From assembly GCA_051879315.1 (NCBI GenBank), contig JBJELW010000076.1, positions 74,022-138,021 on the forward strand: DNA of 64,000 nucleotides, in the 5' to 3' direction. The notes under the pieces are model-generated. The model did no database searches, was not told the origin of the DNA, and saw nothing but the letters and a program-made list of their open reading frames with translations. The position numbers and the translations under genes were made by a program. Below, piece after piece: positions 1-7,040 of this stretch. The stretch is from Roseburia_C sp051879315. GTDB taxonomy: Bacteria; Bacillota; Clostridia; Lachnospirales; Lachnospiraceae. Each line of letters opens with the position of its first letter. The first letter of the stretch is position 1.

Positions 1-144
1 AATTTACTTGGCTAAATATATTGTTATGGAATGGCACAGGTAGAAAATTTTATTTTCCAGAAATATGTATAAAAAAGTACAGGCATGAAAAGAATAGTAC
101 AACGTGAATTCACATACAATTTCAAGAAAATGAAAGAGGATATT

Positions 145-1431
145 ATGAGGAAAATGAAAAAATATTCGAAGAACATGAGACGAATCATTCATACTTTGCT
201 GGCAGGGGCTATCGCCGTAACAACAAGCCTGACGGTTCCTTTCAGTACAGTATTTGCCAAGGATAACTGTGAAGTAATGAAAAACAGACCGACAGAGAGT
301 GGAAAAATCGGTAAGGACTGGACGGGAAACTACCAGGGAGAAGAACAGCAGACAACAGACCCGCAGACATTGGGTGTCACATTTTATATACGAATTGATA
401 ATGTAGAACAGGAGGAGGACGGTACTACACACTATGATTCGTCCCATTATGTGGGAGGATTTAGTGGAATACTGCACGAGAAGCGATTGATCAACAAAAC
501 CACAGATGAGAACTATCTGAAGGTAATTGAAGATAATATTGAGAGTGCTCCGTCCATTGAACAGTTTGTGATCGATGGAAAAACCTATTCCTCAGAGGAA
601 TACGACATTATCTGGTATGTGGTGAAACTGGAATCTGACAGTTGGCATGTGGATGGAATTATCCATGAAATCGGTACTGCAATTCCTGAAGATCCTTCTC
701 AGCCAATCATAGACCCGGATGAACCGGGAGAGTCAGATAGTCCGGAAGACCCGGAAGAGCCAGATAGTCCGGACGACTCGGAAGAGCCAGATAGTCCGGA
801 CGACCCGGTAAACCCCTCAGGTGATACGGACGTAGACACAGACACCGATGTCGACACAGACGTTGATGCAGACGCAGATGCGGATGCCGATGCAGATGCC
901 GATGCGGATGTGGATGTGGATACGGATGTGGATGCAGATTCTGATTCCGATTCCAATGCAGATGCAAATGTTGATTCAGATGTGAATGTGGATGTGAATG
1001 TGGATGTGAATGCTCCGGTGGATGTGAATGTTCCGGTGGATGTAAATGTTCCGGTAAATGTTCCGGTAAATGTTCCGGTGAATGTTCCGGTGGATGTGAA
1101 TGTAGATGTAAATGTGGATGTTCCGACCGCGCCACAGATTAGCAACAATCCGGCAATTGTGATTATTGAAAAGCCGGATGAACAGGTGAAAGGTGTCAGT
1201 CAACAGTTGATTCCGCCAGCTTCCACTACCGTGCAGGCTTCCGCTACCGACCCTGTGCAGCAAAGTGCGGTAAAGACAGCCACATACACTGTAAAACAGA
1301 ACTCCGGAATAGTGGCAGCCACATCTTCTGTGCCGAAAACAGGAGATGAGACACCATGGAAAGGCATAGAAAGTGTTCTGGGAATGACAGGCATTGCGCT
1401 GATGGAGGCATGGAAAAAAATTAAAAAGTAA
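145..1431 (+). CDS. Cell-wall-anchored repeat surface protein (VPKTG sorting signal)
   Basis: A 428-residue secreted protein of unknown function. Residues 1 to about 38 form a signal peptide (basic start, hydrophobic core, VFA cleavage region). A globular part follows to about residue 185, then a Pro/Glu/Asp linker, a run of Asp-Val/Asp-Ala dipeptides (about 229-285) and Asn-Val-Pro-Val repeats (about 280-327). The C-terminus has VPKTGDE, a modestly hydrophobic stretch and a KKIKK tail, matching a sortase sorting signal with Val in place of Leu. The ATG at 145 was chosen because AAAGAGGA lies just upstream; an in-frame ATG at 85 has no ribosome site. The stalk is probably a spacer that lifts the N-terminal domain off the wall. 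No homologue is recognised for the globular part. Confidence 0.8.
   Translation: MRKMKKYSKNMRRIIHTLLAGAIAVTTSLTVPFSTVFAKDNCEVMKNRPTESGKIGKDWTGNYQGEEQQTTDPQTLGVTFYIRIDNVEQEEDGTTHYDSSHYVGGFSGILHEKRLINKTTDENYLKVIEDNIESAPSIEQFVIDGKTYSSEEYDIIWYVVKLESDSWHVDGIIHEIGTAIPEDPSQPIIDPDEPGESDSPEDPEEPDSPDDSEEPDSPDDPVNPSGDTDVDTDTDVDTDVDADADADADADADADVDVDTDVDADSDSDSNADANVDSDVNVDVNVDVNAPVDVNVPVDVNVPVNVPVNVPVNVPVDVNVDVNVDVPTAPQISNNPAIVIIEKPDEQVKGVSQQLIPPASTTVQASATDPVQQSAVKTATYTVKQNSGIVAATSSVPKTGDETPWKGIESVLGMTGIALMEAWKKIKK
829..1125 (+). repeat. Hexanucleotide-like coding repeats of the surface protein stalk
   Basis: Short direct repeats based on GAYGTN/GATGCN units (Asp-Val, Asp-Ala) pass into AATGTTCCGGTR units (Asn-Val-Pro-Val). 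All units keep the frame. The repeat is also open on the other strand, which creates long spurious reading frames there. Such DNA can change length by slippage or recombination. Confidence 0.85.
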
Positions 1432-1459
1432 ATGCCGCTGAGAATAGACACAGGACAAA

Positions 1460-1510
1460 AAACAGAGATTATGAAAGCTTTGTGCAATCATAATCTCTGT
1501 TTCATTTTTT
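1460..1510. terminator. Bidirectional intrinsic terminator
   Basis: Perfect 15-bp stem: AAACAGAGATTATGA at 1460-1474 pairs with 1488-1502. It is followed by TTTTTT on the plus strand, and by TTTTTTG on the minus strand (AAAAAA before the stem). It sits between the convergent surface-protein and activase genes and can serve both. Confidence 0.9.
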
Positions 1511-1544
1511 ACCTTGGTGTTTCCTTTATCGAAGGAATGTTTTT

Positions 1545-4500
1545 TTACTGATTAGCGGCTTCCTTTGCCAGATTCTTATTGGCGGTGGAAAGCATCAGTT
1601 TGATTCGGTTCAACTGGTTCACCTCGCTGGCACCGGGATCATAGTCGATGGCCACAATGTTGGACAGCGGATACTGGTGACGAAGTTTTTTGATAACACC
1701 TTTTCCTACAATGTGATTGGGCAGGCAGGCAAAAGGCTGGGTACATACGATATTGTTGGTGCCGGAGTGAATCAGTTCCAGCATTTCGCCGGTCAGGAAC
1801 CATCCCTCGCCGGTCTGATTACCCAAGGATACGATTTCGTCGGCATATTTAGCCAGTTCACTGATGTGCGCCGGAGCGTGGAAATGTTTACTCTTTTCCA
1901 GCTCATCCCTTGCGGCGCTGCGCAGCCACTCGAAGAAGTGGATTCCCAGGTTGCTGATCCGGGCGGATTTTTTGCTCATACCAAGATGATCCGCTTTAAA
2001 GTTCTGATTGTAGAAACAATACAGCAGGAAATCCGTCAGATCCGGAACTACAGCTTCAGCTCCTTCGGACTCCAGAAGCTCCACCAGATAATTGTTGGCG
2101 GCCGGCAGGAATTTAACCAGAATCTCACCTACCACACCTACCCGCGGCTTTCTCAGATTCTCATCAATCTCGATGGCATCAAAGTCCCGAATAATCTGGC
2201 GGCAGTATTTCTTGAATGTCCGATGGGAAACAATGCCGTCCTTGGAAACAAATTCGATCACTTTCTCTTTCCACTTCTGATGCAGGGCATCGGTGGAACC
2301 TTTTACCTTTTCATAAGGGCGCATGTGATAAACGCAGCGCATAAAGATGTCACCGAATTCCAAGGCATAAAGTCCCTTCTGAATCAGGGGCAGGGACAAC
2401 TTAAATCCCGGGTTTTTTTCAAGCTTACTTAAGTTTACGGAGATAACAGGTACATCCGGATAGCCGGCCTTTTCCAGGGCGCGGCGGATAAAGCCGATGT
2501 AATTGGTGGCACGGCATCCGCCTCCTGTCTGGGAAATGATGACGGCTGTTTTTGTCATATCGTATTTGCCGGACTGTACTGCACTCATAATCTGTCCTAC
2601 CACCATCAGAGACGGATAGCAGGCATCATTGTTTACATACTTTAATCCCACATCCACAGAGGAGCGATTGTCATTGTCAAGCACAACAATGTTGTATCCG
2701 GCAGCCCGGAATGCCGGCTCAATCAGCTCAAAATGAATGGGCGACATCTGAGGGCAGAGGATGGTGTAATTCTTCCGCATATCTTCGGTAAAAATTTTGC
2801 GGTGGTAAGCAGAAGAAACAATGTCTCGCTTCTCCTGTCTTTTTTCCTTTACACGGAGGGCAGCCAGCAGGGAACGAATACGAATGCGGGCAGCACCCAA
2901 GTTATTTACCTCGTCAATTTTCAGACAGGTATATATTTTGCCTGATTGTGTCAGAATATCGTTGACACCGTCTGTGGTGACGGCATCCAGTCCGCAACCA
3001 AAGGAATTCAGCTGGATCAGATCCAGATTATCCTGAGTCTTTACAAAGTTTGCTGAGGCGTAAAGGCGGGAGTGATACATCCACTGATCGCTGACAATCA
3101 AAGGCCGCTCCACGTCCTTTAAGTGGGCTACGGAGTCCTCGGTGAGAACTGCCAGACCGTAGGAATTAATCAGTTCCGGGATACCGTGATTGATTTCCGG
3201 ATCCACATGGTACGGACGGCCTGCCAGTACAATTCCCCGGCGTCCGGTTTCCTTCATATACTGCAGGGTTTCCTCACCCTTGCGCTTTATGTCTTCCCGT
3301 TCTCTGGCCATTTCTTCCCAGGCCAGCTTTGCTGCGTCAGTTACTTCCTGGGCAGGGATATCGAATTCTTCTTTGAAAATCTTTACCAATTCGTTGGTGG
3401 CGGTTTCTAAGCTGGTGAGAGCTAAAAACGGATTTACAAACCGCATCTGTCCGGAGGTAATCTCATCCACGTTGTTTTTAATATTTTCTGCATACGAAGT
3501 TACGATTGGGCAGTTGTAGTGATTGTTGGAGCCCGGGAACTCGTTGCGCTCATAGGGAATACAGGGGTAGAAAATAAAGTCTACCTTTTGCTGAATTAAC
3601 CATGCCACATGTCCGTGTGCCAGCTTGGCTGGGTAACATTCGGACTCACTGGGGATGGAGTCGATTCCCATTTCGTAAATTTTACGGGTGGACTGGGGGG
3701 ACAGAACGACCCGGAATTTTAAAGCCCGGAAAAAGGTTGCCCAGAAGGGGTAGTTCTCGTAGAGATTCAACACTCTGGGAATACCTACGGTTCCGCGGAC
3801 TGCTTCCTCTTCGGACAGAGGTTCGTAGTCAAAAAGCCGATGATTCTTATATTCAAACAGATTGGGAATCTGCTCCTTATTTTTCTCCTTGCCCAGCCCC
3901 CGTTCGCAGCGGTTTCCGGTGATGTAGGAACGGTTTCCGGAGAAACGGTTGATGGTCAGAAGACAGTGGTTGGTACAGCCCTGGCAACGGGTCAGCTTGG
4001 TATCAAAGGTCAGCTCATTGATCTCTTCGATGGAGAGCATGGTTGTCTTATAACCGGCAGTATGACGCTCTCTGGCAATCAATGCGGCACCGAAGGCACC
4101 CATGATTCCGGCAATATCAGGACGAACGGCCTCACAGCCGGAGATCTTTTCAAAGCTTCGCAGTACGGCATCGTTGTAGAAAGTTCCACCCTGTACCACC
4201 ACATGCTCACCCAGATCCTTGGCATCGGAAAGCTTAATAACCTTAAAGAGCGCATTTTTAATGACAGAGTATGCCAGTCCGGCGGAGATGTCTGCCACGG
4301 AAGCGCCTTCCTTCTGAGCCTGTTTTACTTTGGAGTTCATAAATACGGTACACCGGGTTCCTAAATCGATGGGATGCTTCGCAAAAAGAGCTTCCCTTGC
4401 AAAATCCTGCACAGAGTAGTTCAAGGATTTGGCAAAGGTTTCGATGAAGGAACCACAACCGGAAGAACATGCCTCGTTTAACTGCACGCTGTCCACAGTC

Positions 4501-5807
4501 TGGTTTTTAATCTTGATACATTTCATGTCCTGGCCGCCGATGTCTAAGATACAGTCCACCTCAGGATTGAAAAATGCAGCTGCATAGTAGTGTGCAACAG
4601 TCTCTACTTCTCCTTCATCCAACTGCAGGGCAGCCTTTAATAAAGCTTCGCCGTATCCGGTGGAGCAGGAGTGTACGATATGGGCGTCCTTTGGCAGCTG
4701 GCGGTAGATTTCCTGAATTGCTCCAATAGCGGTGGACAGGGGACTGCCGTTATTGTTGCTGTAGAAAGAGTAAAGCAGGGATCCGTCCTCGTCTACCAAA
4801 GCAATCTTGGTAGTGGTGGAGCCGGCATCGATTCCTAAATAACAATCGCCATGGTAATTCTTTAAATCAGCAGTTTTTACACTGTGCCCGTTGTGACGTT
4901 TGCAGAACTCGTTATAGTCCTGCTGGGAATTAAACAGGGGCTCCATACGAGCCACCTCGAATTCCAGCTTGAAGTCGGAGGAAAGTTTATCTAAAACCTC
5001 AGAAAGATCGTAGGTCACGTCCTCCTTATAATTTAAAGCAGAACCGATGGCGGCAAAAAGATGTGAGTGATCCGGAGCAATAATATGTTCATCGTCTAAC
5101 TTTAATGTGCGGATGAATGCTGCCTTCAGCTCGGATAAAAAGTGCAGGGGTCCGCCCAGGAATGCCACGTGACCGCGGATAGGCTTACCACATGCCAGAC
5201 CACTGATGGTCTGATTTACCACTGCCTGGAAAATGGAAGCCGCCAGGTCCTCTCTGGTGGCACCTTCGTTGATCAGAGGCTGGATATCTGTTTTGGCAAA
5301 CACACCACAGCGGGCAGCAATGGGGTAAATAGCCTGATAATTTTTTGCATATTCATTTAAACCGGATGCATCGGTCTGGATCAGGGATGCCATCTGGTCG
5401 ATGAAGGAACCGGTACCACCGGCACAGATTCCATTCATACGCTGCTCCACGTTACCGCCTTCAAAGTAAATGATCTTGGCGTCCTCGCCACCCAGTTCGA
5501 TGGCCACGTCGGTCTGGGGGGCATAGTCCTGCAGTGCAGTAGACACAGAAATGACTTCCTGCACAAAAGGAATACCAAGATGCTTTGCCAGGGTCAATCC
5601 GCCGGATCCGGTAATCATAGGCGCAATTTTAATATCGCCGAGCTTATCGTATGCCTTTTTTAAAAGATCTGTGAGGGTCTCCCTGATATTGGCAAAATGG
5701 CGCTCATAATCAGAAAACAGGAGCTTATTGTTTCCGTCTAAGATTGCGATTTTTACGGTTGTGGAGCCGATGTCCACTCCCAACTTATGTAACTGGTTGT
5801 TGTTCAT
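1545..5807 (-). CDS. Acyl-CoA dehydratase activase-type fusion protein (tandem ASKHA ATPase + DUF2229 regions)
   Basis: A 1420-residue cytosolic protein of the 2-hydroxyglutaryl-CoA dehydratase activator family (BcrA/BadF/HgdC ATPases), which use ATP to drive low-potential electron transfer. Two ASKHA ATPase domains are visible: residues about 8-270 (VDIGSTTVKIAILDG, ELGGEDAK) and about 320-580 (GIDAGSTTTKIALVDEDG, DIGGQDMK). Each keeps two cysteines, Cys128/Cys167 and Cys447/Cys486, equivalent to the [4Fe-4S] ligands Cys127 and Cys166 of HgdC. A Cys cluster at 608-634 (CQGCTNHC) and DUF2229/HgdB-like sequence (SESECYPAK, NNDACYPS, SQTGGGCRATNY) follow. No dehydratase subunit genes are adjacent, so the substrate is unknown. 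The start has an AAAGGTGG ribosome site. Confidence 0.85.
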   Translation of the reverse strand: MNNNQLHKLGVDIGSTTVKIAILDGNNKLLFSDYERHFANIRETLTDLLKKAYDKLGDIKIAPMITGSGGLTLAKHLGIPFVQEVISVSTALQDYAPQTDVAIELGGEDAKIIYFEGGNVEQRMNGICAGGTGSFIDQMASLIQTDASGLNEYAKNYQAIYPIAARCGVFAKTDIQPLINEGATREDLAASIFQAVVNQTISGLACGKPIRGHVAFLGGPLHFLSELKAAFIRTLKLDDEHIIAPDHSHLFAAIGSALNYKEDVTYDLSEVLDKLSSDFKLEFEVARMEPLFNSQQDYNEFCKRHNGHSVKTADLKNYHGDCYLGIDAGSTTTKIALVDEDGSLLYSFYSNNNGSPLSTAIGAIQEIYRQLPKDAHIVHSCSTGYGEALLKAALQLDEGEVETVAHYYAAAFFNPEVDCILDIGGQDMKCIKIKNQTVDSVQLNEACSSGCGSFIETFAKSLNYSVQDFAREALFAKHPIDLGTRCTVFMNSKVKQAQKEGASVADISAGLAYSVIKNALFKVIKLSDAKDLGEHVVVQGGTFYNDAVLRSFEKISGCEAVRPDIAGIMGAFGAALIARERHTAGYKTTMLSIEEINELTFDTKLTRCQGCTNHCLLTINRFSGNRSYITGNRCERGLGKEKNKEQIPNLFEYKNHRLFDYEPLSEEEAVRGTVGIPRVLNLYENYPFWATFFRALKFRVVLSPQSTRKIYEMGIDSIPSESECYPAKLAHGHVAWLIQQKVDFIFYPCIPYERNEFPGSNNHYNCPIVTSYAENIKNNVDEITSGQMRFVNPFLALTSLETATNELVKIFKEEFDIPAQEVTDAAKLAWEEMAREREDIKRKGEETLQYMKETGRRGIVLAGRPYHVDPEINHGIPELINSYGLAVLTEDSVAHLKDVERPLIVSDQWMYHSRLYASANFVKTQDNLDLIQLNSFGCGLDAVTTDGVNDILTQSGKIYTCLKIDEVNNLGAARIRIRSLLAALRVKEKRQEKRDIVSSAYHRKIFTEDMRKNYTILCPQMSPIHFELIEPAFRAAGYNIVVLDNDNRSSVDVGLKYVNNDACYPSLMVVGQIMSAVQSGKYDMTKTAVIISQTGGGCRATNYIGFIRRALEKAGYPDVPVISVNLSKLEKNPGFKLSLPLIQKGLYALEFGDIFMRCVYHMRPYEKVKGSTDALHQKWKEKVIEFVSKDGIVSHRTFKKYCRQIIRDFDAIEIDENLRKPRVGVVGEILVKFLPAANNYLVELLESEGAEAVVPDLTDFLLYCFYNQNFKADHLGMSKKSARISNLGIHFFEWLRSAARDELEKSKHFHAPAHISELAKYADEIVSLGNQTGEGWFLTGEMLELIHSGTNNIVCTQPFACLPNHIVGKGVIKKLRHQYPLSNIVAIDYDPGASEVNQLNRIKLMLSTANKNLAKEAANQ

Positions 5808-5877
5808 AATATTAATCCACCTTTAGCTTGTAAGTTTCTTCTTATTATTATGTACTGTCAAATTCCAAAACAAGGTC

Positions 5878-5906
5878 ATTATACGACAGGACATGACAAA
5901 ATACAA
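5878..5906 (-). promoter_or_regulatory. Candidate sigma-A promoter of the activase fusion
   Basis: On the minus strand, -10 TATAAT (5878-5883) lies 17 bases from a weak -35 TTGTAT (5901-5906), about 70 bases before the start codon. Confidence 0.5.
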
Positions 5907-5956
5907 TTCATTTTTTCTGCCAAATTCTAAAGTTTTTCTAAAGTGCACGTCCTACG

Positions 5957-5986
5957 TTGACAAAGACTTGGGTTTGTCACTATAAT
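5957..5986 (+). promoter_or_regulatory. Sigma-A promoter of the rhomboid-like gene
   Basis: Consensus -35 TTGACA (5957-5962), an 18-base spacer and -10 TATAAT (5981-5986), 64 bases before the start codon. The 243-base gap otherwise holds only the divergent activase promoter. Confidence 0.8.
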
Positions 5987-6050
5987 TGAGAGAAAATGTT
6001 TTGCATTTTATACCCCGCTGTGGGCAATATGTAAAAAGGATGGTAAAACA

Positions 6051-6914
6051 ATGAATTATTTAAATAAATTAGAGCGAAAATTTGGCCGGTTTGCAATTCC
6101 GAATCTCATGATTGGGCTTATTGTGGCATATTGCGTTGGCTTTCTTCTGTACTGTTTTAATGGAGGATTTTTGGCATATCTGACTTTGAGTCCCTACCAT
6201 ATCCTTCATGGACAGGTGTGGAGACTGGTGACATGGATCTTAGTTCCCAACAGCTCCAATATTTTTTCACTTTTGATCATGTCTTTGTTCTATTATCAGC
6301 TGGGCACCGCTTTGGAACGTACCTGGGGGACATTCCGTTTTAATGTGTATATTTTCGGTGGCATGATTTTTACCATCATCGGTGCATTCCTGATTTATGC
6401 CGTGCAGTATTTTATGTACGGAAGCAGTGTTGCGGCCATGTATTCGCTGCTCTATAGTGCGGGATTCAATACAGGCTATATCAATTTATCTATATTCCTG
6501 GCTTTTGCAGTTATGTATCCGAATATGGAAATTCTGCTGATGTTTATCATTCCGGTAAAGATGAAATGGATGGCTGCCATCTATGCGGTATTGATTGTGT
6601 ATCAATGCATCCAGGCGGATTGGTCCGGCAGAATGGCAATCATCATGTCACTGTTGAACTTCCTGATCTTCTTTTTGTCCACCAGAGATTATCGGCGTGT
6701 TTCTCCCAAGGAGATCCACAGAAAACAGAAGTTCCGGTCTGCCATGCAGGAACCGAAAAACCGCGGAGCAGTCTACAAACACAAGTGTGCCATCTGCGGA
6801 CGTACCGAGCTGGATGACCCCACACTCAGTTTCCGTTTCTGCTCTAAATGTGAGGGAAATTATGAGTATTGCCAGGAGCATTTGTTTACCCATCAGCATA
6901 TAAAAAGAAGTTGA
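6051..6914 (+). CDS. Rhomboid-like membrane protein with C-terminal zinc ribbon, probably not a protease
   Basis: A 287-residue protein with about six hydrophobic segments between residues 18 and 210, then a basic soluble tail. The segment GQVWRLVTWILVP (about 54-66) and the Glu-Arg-x-Trp-Gly motif near 89-93 match rhomboid landmarks. The catalytic GxSG serine motif and the active-site histidine helix are not found, which suggests a pseudoprotease of the derlin/iRhom kind. The tail carries CxxC (246/249), CSKC (264/267), CQEH (274/277) and HQH, a likely zinc-binding finger. It has its own strong promoter, and the next promoter (glnS) begins within its last codons. The role is unknown; a membrane chaperone or quality-control factor is a guess. 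Confidence 0.65.
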   Translation: MNYLNKLERKFGRFAIPNLMIGLIVAYCVGFLLYCFNGGFLAYLTLSPYHILHGQVWRLVTWILVPNSSNIFSLLIMSLFYYQLGTALERTWGTFRFNVYIFGGMIFTIIGAFLIYAVQYFMYGSSVAAMYSLLYSAGFNTGYINLSIFLAFAVMYPNMEILLMFIIPVKMKWMAAIYAVLIVYQCIQADWSGRMAIIMSLLNFLIFFLSTRDYRRVSPKEIHRKQKFRSAMQEPKNRGAVYKHKCAICGRTELDDPTLSFRFCSKCEGNYEYCQEHLFTHQHIKRS

Positions 6915-6939
6915 TTTGCAGTGGTTATAAATGTATAAT
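6911..6939 (+). promoter_or_regulatory. Candidate glnS promoter
   Basis: -35 TTGATT (6911-6916), 17-base spacer, -10 TATAAT (6934-6939). It overlaps the stop codon of the rhomboid-like gene and gives a leader of about 95 bases. Confidence 0.7.
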
Positions 6940-6966
6940 ATTAGGGTATGTATACTAGGGAAGGGA

Positions 6967-7006
6967 GGAATCAGCATGAACGATGTTCATGTTTTGTAAT
7001 GATTCC
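6967..7006 (+). other. Hairpin in the glnS leader
   Basis: GGAATCA (6967-6973) pairs with TGATTCC (7000-7006), and inside it ATGAAC (6976-6981) pairs with GTTCAT (6985-6990). No T-run follows, so it is not an intrinsic terminator. It overlaps the possible leader peptide. Confidence 0.5.
6976..6999 (+). CDS. Possible 7-residue leader peptide (MNDVHVL) upstream of glnS
   Basis: ATG AAC GAT GTT CAT GTT TTG TAA follows a strong AGGGAGG (6962-6968) with 7-base spacing. The whole frame lies inside the glnS leader hairpin. It contains no glutamine codon, so classical glutamine attenuation is not indicated. It could be chance. Confidence 0.3.
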   Translation: MNDVHVL

Positions 7007-7040
7007 TGCCGATACATATTAATCTGAGGAGGAAGACAAC

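Noticed and set aside
1..144. Promoter before the first surface protein
   Set aside because: AT-rich with TATAAA at 68-73, but no -35 at proper spacing; the window edge may cut the regulatory region. Nothing is called.
699..1148. Minus-strand frames of about 140-150 residues opposite the surface-protein stalk
   Set aside because: They arise from the short repeats, which have no stop codons in several frames. Products are low-complexity (Thr-Ser-Phe or His-Pro) and lack ribosome sites.
1677..2432. Plus-strand frame of 251 residues opposite the activase C-terminus
   Set aside because: Overlaps the conserved DUF2229/HgdB-like region of the minus-strand gene; its composition is that of a shadow frame.
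6940..7040. T-box riboswitch before glnS
   Set aside because: The leader is only about 95 bases, with no T-box sequence (TGGNACCRCG), no specifier stem and no terminator.
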